Positions 1 to 11,900 of a stretch of 64,000 bases of DNA are shown one piece after another (within the stretch, counting starts at the first letter, position 1; each line of letters begins with the position of its first letter). The notes beneath the pieces were generated by a model. That model saw nothing but the letters and a program-made list of their open reading frames with translations, was not told the origin of the DNA and did no database searches. The DNA lies in the NCBI GenBank assembly GCA_050084985.1, contig JBITNC010000001.1:155372001-155436000 (forward strand), read 5' to 3'. Position numbers and translations under genes: made by a program. Source of the DNA: Nageia nagi. Taxonomy: Eukaryota; Pinophyta.

Positions 1-805
1 CTCTTGGGTGTTGGACACCTGGCGCTGATCCCAAGGCACATCGACCTCACCACCACTTGGACGTTGCACTACTGGACCATTGGATGTGATCTCACCTATC
101 CTGAGGCAGCATGTCTTGGACAATGATAACGTGAGCACACGGATCACATCTCCTCACCATTGAATCATCTCAATGCAAGATTAGAAGAGAGATTACATCG
201 CCTATAATAGGAGGACTCCTGGACATTCCAAAGTATGTGATTATTGATTATAAACCCTTTTTATCAAATTGAGTGTGAGAACTCTATCTTCGTCACTTGT
301 AGGGAAACCTCCATTTGAGGTCTTGAGGTCATAGGAGGCTAGCCTCAAGCTTACTCCAGCCATCTTGAGAGGAACACTGTTGGTTCCATCACAGAAGATG
401 TGGGGAAGTCCTGAACTTTACCTTGTCATTGTTGCGATTGGTGAAGCCCTGGAGCTATCCAACATAACCCTATTGGAGGAAGTCTTGATACAAGCTCCTT
501 AGGTCAAAATATATTTATGTAATTGTGCTTTAGCATTTTTCTTATCAATACAATTACATATTTCTGTCATTTTTGCTATAGCTGTCCTCTTATGCTAGAC
601 ATTGGATTTGGAAGCATAACTACATTGTTAAATTACTATTTTCCCTTCCTGGTTGCAACGTTGGATCTGGAGTGCTATTTTAGAAGTTAAATATTTATTT
701 GAGTTTCATTGTGCATGCATTGGGTTATTGGAAATATTTTTGCATGTTCGTAATTGTATTTGCTCAATTTGGCTAGACATTGGATATTTTGTGGTATTTT
801 GAGCA
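1..805 (-). repeat. Fragment related to the CCAACGTC-motif LTR family
   Basis: No coding potential is seen. On the minus strand it carries spaced copies of a motif like CCARATCCAAYGTCTAGC (near 590-612, 651-671 and 770-790). This resembles the CCAACGTCY motifs recurring in the LTR-like blocks at 41470-43080 and 59528-60672. I read it as a partial copy of that family; the left end is outside the window and the boundary at about 805 is approximate. Confidence 0.4.
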
Positions 806-2040
806 TCTCTAGGAGAATTTAGAGAAAAAAGGCAAATGTCCCTCTCCTAGGGCACATTTGAGCATGATCTCTTGGTTTGGGATCATCACAAAATGTGCCA
901 TGAACTCAAGACTGGAAAATTGCAAATCTAGAAGCCTAGAATGCCTCCTCAACCTCAAGAACCCTCCAAGATGACTCTCATTACACTTAGTCAATCTTAC
1001 CCCTGGTCCAAGACGTCTAGGACTAGGCACGCCAATTTGGGTGGGTGCCCAAGCATAAACCAAAAATGGTGCGATTAGGCTTGTGGCACGCCTCCAAATG
1101 CAGGAAATCCTTGAAGTAATGAAAATGACTTGAAAAAATGCAATCTAAAACAGGGCGCACGTTTTAGGGGATGTGCTTTTGCTCCTTTACTCCACACAAG
1201 GCTCCAAATTTAGCTATCCAAATTGATTAACTGAGGCTGACCTTCCTTTTATAGCCTTCTCACGGCTGGACAGGTGTGACTTTGTGATTGGTGCAGGTGA
1301 AGATCAAATGCATATGGTCAAACTTGTCAACATTTGGATCCAACACTTAGCTATTTTTTACTCCTTGAAGTTGGGCACACCGTTTAGGGGACATGCAAAC
1401 GCATGTCTGTCAAAACATGCGCCTGAGCCGTTTTGGAACTTGCTCGAAAAAAGGACTAAGTATTTGAACCTCATTTTGCCTAGGCACACTGTTCAGAGGA
1501 CATACAAAAGCATGTCCCACAAAACTTGCGCCTAGCTCTTTTCCTTACAAACTTGATGACTTCAAAATATTCTAAGTATGGGACATCCACTTCCTTGGTC
1601 GCACCATTTTGGGGACATGCAAAAGCATGTCCCTCAAAACATGCGACTAGGGGAAAAACATGTTTTTTCTTCGAAAACTTGACCAGAATGACTTCCGAAT
1701 GAAAATGCAATGAAGGGGGTGTGAATTCTGCAGCATGAGGGACCTGAAAATGCAACTTTTACGGCCAAAAATGCAAGTCTGAATATTGAAAATGCAGCAT
1801 GAAGGAGGGTGCACGTTTTAGGGGATGTGAAAAAGCATGTCCCTCAAAACATGCACCTAAGGTAAAATGCCAATTTCTTGACTGGATTTCATCATGAATG
1901 TGCAGATTTTGACATGTTTCCTCTAGCTGGACTAAGATGCATGCATTCCCTTAGACAAAATTTCTTCCATGCATTTATGTTCAATTTTACAAGGGTCCTC
2001 AAAATGCAAAATTTTTGAGGGGTGTTGTGCAGGCACAACA
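806..2040 (-). mobile_element. Partial Tat-type LTR, 5' end with type B palindromes
   Basis: On the minus strand the LTR starts at 2040 with TGTTGTGCCTGCACAACA, followed by CCCC(T)CAAAA and ...TTTTGAGGACCC. This is the same start as at 24513 and 45126. It then carries palindromes of the GACATGC...GCATGTC type at about 1808-1862, 1598-1652, 1486-1540 and 1370-1430, and a TATAAAAGG box at 1245-1253. The rest is missing at about 805, so any ORF portion is lost or outside. It belongs to the same LTR family as the Tat 3' LTR at 24513. Confidence 0.75.
1245..1253 (-). promoter_or_regulatory. TATA box in the partial LTR
   Basis: GGCTATAAAAGGAAGGTCAGCC on the minus strand is closely similar to the TATAAAAGG context at 25255 and 45735 in the sister LTRs, followed in each by a (G)TCAGCCTCAG-like stretch. 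Confidence 0.5.
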
Positions 2041-2099
2041 ATAAAACCCTCAAGAGAAACTATTACTCCATTATAGAGATTAATAATGCATGTGGAAAA

Positions 2100-2600
2100 G
2101 CACAAAGGACCAAACCAAATGAGGAAAACAACAGGGATGACAACGGTGTGTACATACAGACCACCTATCTCCCCTATATTAGAGGTATAGTAGAAAATAT
2201 TGGCAAAATATCCATAAAAGATCACATCATATCCCTATTTCTACCTCTCAACAAACTGGAGAATAGTTTCAACTTTCAACTCAATGAAGGATCACACATG
2301 CCCTCTACAATGCAAATAGTTATACAACATCATGTGAATGAAGGACTTGTTATCGAGGAAAAACAAGGTGGTCCGTGCAAGCTAGAAGCAAGGAGCATTG
2401 TGATGACATACAATATAATAGAATAATCAACTCTGCCTTACCTGCACATGTGACCAAAACCAAATAGCACACACTAAGAGAAGGTCAAAATTTTGGCTGG
2501 AGAGTTGATTGAGCACAAACTAAATCTTAATAACATTAATATGGACAAAAGGCTATAAATTAGTAGCACTTCGCTTCTATCATAAATGAAATTCAAGAAT
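2100..2600 (+). pseudogene. Possible Penelope-like element remnant (RT-EN linker)
   Basis: The conceptual protein contains TTYLPYIRGIVENIGKI followed by a SLFLPLNKLENSF-like segment. This resembles the conserved (I/L)PY..G.SE.i.RI...F.P...L segment that sits before the GIY-YIG nuclease of Penelope-like elements. Downstream, in another frame, EHKLNLNNINMD resembles the end of that nuclease region. Stops and frameshifts abound, and the GIY-YIG core itself is not recognisable. Penelope-like elements (Dryad) are known from conifers. It could instead be a chance resemblance. Confidence 0.42.
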
Positions 2601-4227
2601 CCAAATGAAAAAATGATTACACACTCCATGAGTGGTATCAAAGTTTAAAAAATAAATAAAAAGGCCATTGTTTCTTGTGATTTGGATAATCAGTACATGT
2701 TTTCTTAAGCAAAGAACTCTATTTTCTTCATCCACAGATTCTGATGATGGGTTCCACAGATTGGACTCAAAACATTAACCTTAAAAATCCTGGTCCAAGT
2801 CAACCTAAAACATTTGAAGAAAAGACAATATTCTTTCTTTGTTGATCCCAATGTTGTCATTGTTTTTTAGTTTTTACCCTTATGTTAGATATCCTCCAAT
2901 ATATTAAAAAACATATCAATGATGATCTGTAAGCACTACCTAGGCCTAGTGTAAGACCCATATATCCTGTTAAAAAGAATAATGAAGTGTCTCAATAAAG
3001 CAAAAAACAATTATGCTTCTTCCATCAAACAATTATGCTTCTTGCAAGTGAAAGGGACAGAGGTAGGAACATGAGGTGGAGTAAAATAGAGCTTCCGATT
3101 AACTAACTTACAATCATAGTAACAACTAATGGGACATGAACCAAATCCATAAATCAGTTTAAGCTGGTGAAGCATATGTAAAAAGGAGCTTAGGGAAGTT
3201 TTCATAAAATATGAAACAGACATTCATATTTGGAAGTAATTATGGAAAAGGAAAGAGATCAATAATTAGATACAATAGGGGGCAGTTGGGAAGCATAATT
3301 GTCAACATACTCAACATCAAAATGAATCAAGCGGTAGTGAGTTGAGGTAGGCCTAAAAGGGAAGGTGAGGATGATGAATGAGTACCGTCAAGTAGCATCA
3401 AAGACTGCATTGTCAGCGAGAGTAGTTTGATTAAGACACCTACATATTCAAACAGGGGAAATGTTCTGCTAGTTAAAAACCAGTAACCATACTCACTCCT
3501 CCCCCATGAAAGAAGTGAATTGAAAACTCAAGAGGTCAAATTCATTAAATTCCACTCATAATCAAAAGATTACGGAACTCACACCATTCCAAAAGATGTA
3601 ACTTTAAAGTCCAATAAAGTTCTTCCCATCCACTTAGAATCTACATAACCCAACATCTTCGAGATCCATCTCATAGAAGCAAAGCTCATCCTCAAGGTGA
3701 TAAAGAAAAGAGCCCTGGTGGATCCTAGTTTGTGAACCGAAAACACCTAAAAGGATGATGTCACCTAAAAAGGAAGTATGTCGAGATCTCAAAGAAAATA
3801 ACAAAAAAAAATTGTAGCAGGTTGACCAGGAAGTAAATTTGAAAAAATCACTTCCCTAGACAAGCAATACCTGATGAGGTTAGTAATGTTGCTTCCAAAT
3901 GCTGTCATAATAACATAAGTAGCAACCTCAGATGAAGAAGTTGCCATCATTCCTAGACAACTGTATCATGCCATTTAAATAATCTTAAGAAACTGAAATG
4001 AATTTTGTTGACATATATTCAATATTACGGAGATCAATTAACCAGGAAACATGGAAAAATCATCAATAAATACTTCATCAAATGCAAATATTATAAAGCA
4101 AATGAGTAGACATCCAAAATGAAGTTTGAACATTTAATCTGTGAATTATTCATGGAAATATTAGTGACACGAAAAACTTCAGTTTCACAATAAATAATAG
4201 GATTTCCATGCCTTGACAGTGCTGTAC
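2601..4227. other. LysRS intron sequence, nothing recognisable
   Basis: AT-rich non-coding sequence downstream of the last visible LysRS exon. I looked for the next LysRS exon (expected to begin (I/V)FE and include a PTFVLDYP-like segment) on the minus strand and did not find it. No terminal repeats or target duplications were recognised. Confidence 0.5.
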
Positions 4228-4434
4228 CATGTTGACTATGTGTCCCACAGATGGGCAATCTTCAATTAATCTTAAATCTTGATTATCTGAGTTGACTGAT
4301 AGTGCATCAATAGCAGCTCTCTTTGCAGTCTGCAGATCATGTTGCAGGTTCGTGAAGTCAATTCCAGTTGCTTCCTTGACAAGATCATGCATAGTTGCTC
4401 TTCTCCAAGGCCTTTCAAGAGATATTTCTGTTCC
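4228..4434 (-). CDS. OVA5: LysRS exon encoding GTEISLERPWRRATMHDLV...GHIVNM (69 codons)
   Basis: The exon starts after acceptor ...GTACGCAG with GTEISLERPWRRATMHDLVK and ends at GHIVNM before donor GTACAG; it is 207 bp long. ERPWRR.TM...EATGIDF is diagnostic for bacterial and organellar LysRS. Reading through the donor gives VQHCQG..., which is not LysRS-like; the family continues (I/V)FE, so the border is well supported. The following exon is not in the window. Confidence 0.94.
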
Positions 4435-4587
4435 CTGCGTACAAGAGTAATGCATTACCATGATAATAAGAAATTCTAGAAATTGGCAAGCAAAGTTTTT
4501 GTAATACATGTGAGAGATAGTATTCTGTATGGAGTTCTTTAATCATTTTTATAAGACTTTACAGTTTACCCATATATTTGGTGTTGG

Positions 4588-4700
4588 ATTCAAGAGAGCA
4601 GAGAACAGCAGACAGAGTAACACCCAAAAACAATATTATGCAGAATTGGTCTGCACACAAACAGATGTGAATTGCTCACATTTGATGATAATACATGAAG
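4588..4700 (+). repeat. Short interspersed repeat, copy 1 (partner at 63898-64000)
   Basis: The block with GAGAGCAGAGAACAGCA, then GCAGAATTGGTCTGCA, then GTGAATTGCTCACA reappears with scattered changes at 63898-64000 (GAGAGTAGAGAACAGCA, GCAGAATTAGTCTGCA, GTGAACTGTTCACA). It carries small palindromes (GTGAAnTGnTCAC). Identity of the family is unknown. Confidence 0.6.
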
Positions 4701-4860
4701 ATAGAGCTTTATGCTAGCTTAATCAGTATCACCTAACAGGCTTGATCAGCACTTCAACTATCTCTGTTGGTTGGGTGCATTCAATACAGGCTTGACCTTG
4801 GATTTGTGCACATGTGAACAGTAATAGACAGCTATTATGAAGTAAATATTATAATGTATT

Positions 4861-5371
4861 ATGGGGCATATAGCTTGTCTCTATGTCATTCGGTTAGACC
4901 TGTGTATTCATGCCCTCACTTTATTTATCCCCATTCCATTGAGTCTTCCACCAAGACCCTACAGCTTCCTACTCTCGTCTGGTAGCAACTTGAGCACATA
5001 TTGCTATTTGCTGCCTGGCTTGATTAGTGAATACACTTTTCTTAATGAATCCGAAGATGACCTGCTGAGACACTGCATCATTGGTGATATCTTCATAAGT
5101 TCATTATTCATATTCCTATGCATTTATACCTGCATTTGTGATCTTTCTTCGCTTTCGTTCACATTTGCAGTCTTTCCTCTTTGTGGAAAACGAACTCTAA
5201 CGGTGTATTTCCCTTGTATACCGTTAACAGCATGCATCTCTGACTACTGTGCCCTAGACCATATTCCATGTGAGCGCTTGGGGTAACCAGTCCTTTCAAG
5301 CGGAAACAAGTAACGTTGTTTCCTCCAAGTCTTGTGCATGTTTCGGGTGAGGCAAGAAAAGCATACCAACA
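4861..5371 (+). mobile_element. Tat retrotransposon 5' LTR remnant (3' part only)
   Basis: The right end AAGAAAAGCATACCAACA at 5371 matches the terminal CATCCCAACA / CCATCCAACA of the other LTRs (54337, 62504). The preceding GGGTAACCAGTCC is shared with GGTAACCAATCC at 62379. It is directly followed by the leader and gag, so it is the 5' LTR of the Tat element. The left limit is uncertain. The U3, ORF and palindrome part is missing, so the element is 5' truncated. Confidence 0.6.
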
Positions 5372-5402
5372 TAAGACCGTTCTAGCGCTAAAAGGAGGGC
5401 CT
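5372..5402 (+). other. Candidate tRNA primer binding region
   Basis: The GC-rich stretch CCGTTCTAGCGCTAAAAGG immediately after the LTR end is where a primer binding site should lie. The tRNA cannot be named from memory. A T-rich untranslated leader follows to about 5540. Confidence 0.35.
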
Positions 5403-5540
5403 CTGTTGGATTCCTTTCCCTTTCCCTTTTTATTATTTACTTTTTGACCTTTTTTTATTTAATTTTCTTTGTTTTTCCTTTTTTTTTCAAACTGGAACCA
5501 TTCCCATCAAGTTCTAACTTATTTAGTTCAAGCCTATTCG

Positions 5541-7058
5541 ACTCCACTTTTCAGGTCTATGCCCGTTCCAAGAGAGCTGGTAAAACTGTTGCTTTAGCTG
5601 CTCAGAGCTCACACTCGACAAACAACACGGGCTTGGCCAGTTTAGCCTTTGGGAGTACGATACTACCTCAGTCGAAGGGTCTGATTCTTCAACTCTCAAA
5701 CCATTGCCCCATACAGTATCCCAAGCAAATACTACTTTCTAGGTCGTCCCTAGTATACCTATTGTTCTTGGTCCTTTGCCTATTGTCTAGATCCCTGTCC
5801 AAACCATGGCTCAGCTTGTACCGGCAATGCCTTGGCGACAAGGGACACCTATCAACGTTCCACGCACACAACACGACATGCCAAAGAATGCTTCTCAGAA
5901 TATTACTAAGTTCAAGGCAGATGGCGCGAGAACAATTGAAGAGCACATTAACATGTATAAAGAGGCCATGGCCCGACTGAATGTTACTCATGAAGATGTG
6001 GCTTGCAAACTCTTTTCACTCTCATTAGACGATCAAGCCCTCGACTGGTACGTCAAAATACCTCATGGTTCTATCACTTCATGGGGCCAGCTACAAGCAG
6101 TTTTTACAGTCAGTTCAGGATGCTTGTAGACACATATGTGTTGTACCATCAATTTTATTCTATGAAGCAACAACCTAGAGAGCTCATCCATGTGTTCAAT
6201 GCCCAATTCCAGATGGCCTATTCCAAACTGATACCCCCAAGTAATGTTAATCAAGACGTAGCTTTGCAAGTCTATTTCGGGGCTTTGAATCCTTTGATCT
6301 CTGCCTTCGCCCACAGGGAAGGCAATATCACTATCTTAGTAGAGGCTTATGCAAAAGCCATGAAAGTTGAACAACAGTTCTCACCTTAGCTAACTGCTGT
6401 AAATCCACTTGGCAACACCCTACTTGCACTGCAATATCCAAATTCCCTCGATTATGCTGTCAATCTACCAAGTGTGAATGGTTTCACATTGCCAAGTCTT
6501 CCCATGACTTCAAACACCATTCACCCGAACCCCATGTTATCCTATTACCCGACATTACAAATTGTTGTCGCCAATACTACTAATGCCTTGGCCATTCCTC
6601 CCATCATCTCTACAATGCCTTCTTTATCTCCCGCTGCTAGTTCTAATCCCCGGCCATCATTCTTGCTTGATGCAACTCCCGAAGCCTGAACAGCTTCTAA
6701 TACTCCCATCAGTGACCCTAACAAGAATGAAGCAATGGTGAATTTGGAAAGATTGGTGCAACGAGTGAGCAATGATGTCACGCAAATTAAGAGGAACCAA
6801 GACAATAAAGGTCAGTATGCTCAAAATGATAGGCCTAGAGATTATAACTTTCAAAGGTCCAATAGATATCTAAACACTGCTGCAAATAACGACAGGGTGC
6901 CTAATCCGATTGTCAACAATAGCAACAACGCCAATCAATTCCACAATGTTAACATCCCCATTGTGCTGATTCCCAACTGGTGCAGAATACATTCTACGAC
7001 GGCACACAATGAGACAAATTGTCCCAAGTTCAAGACGACCTTAAACATGTTTCATTAA
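5541..7058 (+). pseudogene. gag: Tat-lineage gag (capsid plus zinc knuckle), decayed
   Basis: The gag polyprotein forms the virus-like particle of the retrotransposon. The core domain reads FKADGARTIEEHINMYKEAM ... LSLDDQALDWYVKIPHGSI and, after a frameshift near 6105, YSQFRML...FYSMKQQPRELIHVF, typical of the plant retrotransposon gag fold. About 230 residues further on, WCRIHSTTAHNETNCPKF is a C-H-H-C type knuckle as used by Tat/Athila elements. Stops occur in the leader part (TAG near 5740) and at 6387, 6687 and 7056, and there is another shift near 5650. Expression as one protein is not possible. Confidence 0.85.
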
Positions 7059-7589
7059 GAAATTCAAAATATGGAGATTGTTCTTGTAGAAGCTCCTTCT
7101 CATCAGCCTGATCAAGTGATGCTTACCGAGATGGCTGATGTGGAAGTTGATGCAAAGATGTGTAGCTTAGATGATGAAGTATATACTAAGCAACAACTCT
7201 TCACTGAAGAGGAAGCTCCTCTTGTAAAACCCACAAAAGAAGTATATGTTGCTCAACCGACGCCAGCTCAACCTGCCTACAACTTTCGGAGAAGGGAAAA
7301 ATCTCCCATGACCACATCTACTCCTCTGAACAATTTGTTCACTCCTCCGGATTCAACTTCCTCAGTGAATCTTCCTCCCCCTATTCATCCGGCACCGCAA
7401 ATCAAAAATATCTATGTTCATCGAGGGGAGGCATCTTCTTCTTCCGCCGCTCCATCAACGTGTGTACCTATTGTTGTGACTAAAACCCAACATGCTACAA
7501 AATCTTGCGATTTTGGTGACCTAGATTCAAGAGTAAGCCCCTCAAGTTCAAGCCTCATTCTTCATCCAGAGTCAATCATACCAAGCTGA
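7059..7589 (+). pseudogene. Tat gag-protease linker, left half
   Basis: Same frame as gag after the TAA at 7056. It encodes a low-complexity Pro/Ser-rich linker with YNFRRREKSP and IKNIYVHRGEAS. Coding similarity stops at the insertion junction around 7589, and the frame resumes at 16074 with LARAKPSKEQ. The two halves were therefore one gag-pro reading frame before the 8.5 kb unit arrived. Confidence 0.65.
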
Positions 7590-7707
7590 AAGTGTGAAAT
7601 TCTTCCAAAAATGGCTAAGTCTGGAAACAGGAAGTCGACCTTACGTGAGCTAGGAGAGTCCAAGATGAGTTGGGATAGGATCAAGCCAAACTAGGCGACT
7701 CCAAGGG

Positions 7708-8657
7708 TTGGCGCATGATTTCAAAAGACAAAATCTTGTCTTTTTGAAACATACAACTGGACCCGGGAGCCGTCCAGACTGAAGTTGAGGCTCGAAAAAG
7801 CAATTTGGATCACTTTCAAGCCCAGCGCATGCCTACAGGAGACAAAATCTTGACTTTTAGAAGCATGCACCAAATACATGGAGAAGACTAGACCGGGATG
7901 AAGCTTGAAAAGACAAGGTAGGGATACTTCAAGGCTGGTGCATGGTTTCAAAAGACAAAATCTGTCTTTTTGAATCGTGCGACCAGACTAGGAGGAGCAA
8001 TTGGGCGAGTTCAGGGATTAGGAAGTGAATCCTAGGCACCCAAGAGGCTGGCGCATGCCTCAATTTTGTCTTTTTGAACCATGCAACCAGCCCAAAAAGG
8101 CTTACAATTTGTTTGACCAAGCAACATGACTAAGGCATGAAGCTTGGAACCTCGGGACCAAGTTCAGCACACCTAGGAGGATTGGCACATGATTCCAGAA
8201 GACAAGTTTGTGACTTTTTGAGCCATGCGCAAGACCCAAGAAGCCTCCAGGATCGAGCAAAGGGAGAAAATATGGCAAAGGCACGGGAAAAAAGTATGAA
8301 AGAGCAAAAAATTGGCCATTTGGAGGCTGGCGCATGATTCAAAAGGAAAAAATCTTGTCTTTTTGAACCATGAGACCAAGCTGGACGGGCAGGAAAGGTT
8401 GGCGCATGCCTCAAAAAGTACTTTTGGAATCATGAACCAAACTTGAGGAGTGCCCAAGTTGAGATGAAAGATCAAATTCGACAAGTCCAGGCATCAGAAA
8501 GACCAACAATCAAGAAAGATCAAGTCACAAGGTGAGTTCACGATAGAGACAAACAAGCAAGTGAGCAAAAAGGGCCACCGTTTGAAGCATGCTCAACTCC
8601 AAGGCTAGCGCATGATCCAAAAAGACACAATCATGTCTTTTTTGGCCATGTGCCAAG
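7708..8657 (+). repeat. Type A palindrome array (8 units)
   Basis: Eight imperfect inverted repeats of about 50-57 bp lie at roughly 7708, 7821, 7933, 8047, 8181, 8323, 8399 and 8603. Their arms are GGCTGGCGCATG...TCAAAAAGACA and TGTCTTTTTGAACCATGCGCCAGCC, separated by unrelated spacers. Several arms have diverged. The same unit recurs at 32397-33365 and 58980-61180. Confidence 0.85.
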
Positions 8658-8809
8658 CCAGAATGAGCTCTAAACCCCCAACGTCTGGTCACGGGATACT
8701 TGACATGAATTTTGGCGTAGGCACACATCTCGAGGTCAGCCAAACGGATGGCTAAGATCAAGTTTGCTCATTAACCTAGCTGACTAGGGTTAGATGCAAG
8801 CCAATTTGG

Positions 8810-8820
8810 CTATAAATAAA
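8810..8820 (+). promoter_or_regulatory. TATA box upstream of ORF copy 1
   Basis: GGCTATAAATAAAAACC lies about 150 bp before the ORF start at 8964 and just after the palindrome array. The same placement is seen on the minus strand at 32239-32248. Confidence 0.5.
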
Positions 8821-8963
8821 AACCTAGGGACTCCATTTCTCAAATTCAAATCACATTCCTCTTCCACTTTTGCGTGGAGGCAAGCCAATCCAACATTGGG
8901 TGGCTCCACCACTTGGAAACCCTCGCATCACCTTTGAGAGACTTTGTTGCAAGCCTAAACACC

Positions 8964-11900
8964 ATGACTACTTCCAAGGGCAATTCGGCTTTGGACATTG
9001 CTAGAGACCTTGAGCGGTTGAGATAGGATTGCATCATCACCATCTATGAGAGACAAGACTCCCTTCTCCAAGGGGCCAGATTTTCGAGGAACGATCTTGC
9101 AACCATTGGAGACACAGATTGGCAAGACGTTGACCCTATGCAAATGAGAGATAAAATATGGGAGTTACCCGTCAGTGACCTCAAACAAGATATTGTCTTC
9201 TTCTCTGGACTCTCCACATGTGCATGCATACCCTTCATGGCTCAATTTACTGAATTGTGCATGGAGGTTGATCATCACTAGCAAAAGGGGGGGAGAGTCC
9301 TCCATGACATCAAACGAGACATCATCATGGACTTCAGCCCCGATGCCATCAAAATAGTGTTCCAGTGGACTTTAGAGGGAAATTTCAAGTACAGCAAGGC
9401 ACAATCACTGGCATGCTATCAAGAGACCAACAGGCCCACCATTGCAATCAAGAACTGGATGTTGGATGAGCATCATGGACTTAAGGGGAATGCGCTCATA
9501 AATGCCCCTCATTCCAATTTCTACCCTTCAGTTGAGTTGATAATCTTGTTGTTGTCCAAAGTGCTCGAAAAGGATGATGCTTCAAAATTCAGGAAAGAGT
9601 TCTTTGGCTTCATCATCGAAATTGCTAGAGGAAAAAGGATTAAGGTGGAGCAAGGTGTTGAGTGACTGTCACGACCCACCTCAAGACGCTATTTAACCTC
9701 GAGGACCATCGAGGATTTGAATGAATTATATTTGAAATTTGAATAATGCTATGGTAATGACAAATTTGATAAGGGAATATGTATCATTTGTGACAATTTG
9801 ATGCTGGCTTCGAGATGTTTTGGCACAGGTCACAAGATGGGAAGAGCAATCCAACGACCCTAAGGACCAAAGGTGAATTGGTGACGGGAACGGAAGGGTA
9901 AGAAGGAGGAAATGATTGGTGTTGATTCGCTGACACACCCTATGACCATCGTAAATCATGTAGTTGCATATTGAATAATTGCTATGATTGTCAATTTCTT
10001 CATGAAAATATGTTTGAAAAAAATGTGTGGATTAATCTTACTCTGTAAGATGAGACGACCATCGCAGGTAAAGGTGTGTTTCTCTTGTTTTGTGTTTTTG
10101 AAATTCGAATATGGAATGGAGGGAAAAAAGAATATACCTTATTCAAATTTGAAAATTTATATAAGGTTAGAAAAATCAATTTAATGGGGTAAAAGTTGAA
10201 TATGAGTGCCCATATTATTGCCACATGGGGCAAATATAAAAACGCTATTAGAATAAGACTAAGGTCTCCTTGTGGTATTACAAGATATTTAATGAGTAGG
10301 AAAATAATGGAGTAATGACCCTACTTAGTTTTGTTTTCTTGTGTTAGGTATGGATAATAGTTGGCACTAATTTGTCAGTTAATATAAAGGCTCCAAGGTA
10401 TTTAATACCATTTCAATCATCAACTACTTTAAGCAAACCTACCCCAAAATTATCAAAGGTGTGAGGAGACATTCATTTGGACACACTTGGACCTCCTTGG
10501 CTATAAATAAAGGAGTGGAACATGAGGCAAAACACCTACCTATCTGTCTCTTATTATTGCGTTCTTGTTATTCTCAAGCTTGGGTGTAGAGTTACGTGAA
10601 GAAAAGAAGTCTCTCTTCCTTCTCCAAGTCAAGGTGCATTCTTTGCATTTCTAAAATGTCTAGTTAAAGTAGTCCTATTTGATGTTATTTATTAAAAGTT
10701 GTGTAATAGAATATTTGATTAAGTTCATGAAATTTAATTATTGATAGAAGTCTTGTTCTTTTGATAGGGACATACTAAATGCTTTAATTAATATACTACA
10801 TGTGGTAGTGGACACTTTATGTCTTGGAAAAGAAGAACAAATTAATAATTCTTTTTCAATCACATTGGATTTAAGTACAATGTCTACATTGCTTTAATGG
10901 CCGATTTGACTACTCCTTTTGCACCCTCTTTCTACGAATTTTCATAGAATGCATTTGCAAAAGCCTTGAGCTTTTCCTTAGTCTTCCGTCTATGTTTCTT
11001 AATAGTTTTCAGCATTCATGTCAAAGCTTCCATAATTACCTGTGCTGGAAAAAAATGTTGGCAAAGGTTTCATAGTTGGATTTAATGTTTATCATTGCGT
11101 ATCTATTTACAATAGTCTTTTTTTATTACACTTGTAGTCAGACCATGTCAATTACTCTTTGATGGACGTCCAAACCTTTCTTACCCACTTCCTCAATGTC
11201 ATACGCTCGTAAAGTGCTGGTAAAGGCTTCAAATCTTGATTGCGCACCTTTTATTATTAGAAACCAATCTAACTACTCCTTGATGGATCGCCATACCTTC
11301 ATTTAGAGCTCACATATGTCAATCAAATGATAGTAAAGATTTCAGAGTTAGTTTGAGCCTGATGTTGGGCATCTAACGCTATGAAATGAGCAGAGCATTC
11401 ACATTTCATATCCAACCTAATGCGTGAAGGGCCATATAAGGGTGGGAAATTGTTGCACGGTTTGATTCACGTCTAACTACTCCCAGGAGCTACTGCCCTC
11501 GCGTATTTTGCTTTCTGCTCCATCAAGTACCCAAGTTGCGCTCTGTCCAACAATCCGCGGTCACTTCTAGCCATTTATAGTCTTCCTATGAACATTTTAT
11601 TATCTAGGGAAGCCGTTGATCCATCCCTGAATCCATTGTGTACTGATCTTATTGTATTCCAAACACTATGATATCGATTCCTTTTTTGTTTCACGCAGTA
11701 AACCTTACCCATATGGCTCCCCTATGCAAACCAAATTCTGTAATGGCCGAGTCGCCATATCTTTGTTGAGAAGATTAGACAAAAGTTGTTGTAATTGGAT
11801 ACCATTCGGTGAATCCGTCTCAAACTTTACCATGGATGTTTTCTTCCTTATAGTGAGTAGATTGGAACCTGCAAAATAGATTTAAATGAGAAATTGAATA

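Noticed and set aside
3300-3800. Possible copia RNase H remnant on the minus strand (LGYVDSKWMG-like)
   Set aside because: Only a few residues resemble the motif, and the surrounding sequence does not continue the domain.
1-4227. Next LysRS exon downstream of 4228
   Set aside because: Searched by eye on the minus strand for the (I/V)FE and PTFVLDYP-type segments; none seen, so the exon is taken to lie outside.
4861-5286. 141-codon plus-strand frame as a gene
   Set aside because: It lies in the LTR remnant; hydrophobic, with no family resemblance and no conservation with other copies.
7708-8657. CRISPR-like array
   Set aside because: Repeats are imperfect palindromes of variable length and irregular spacing inside a plant LTR; no cas genes and a eukaryotic context.
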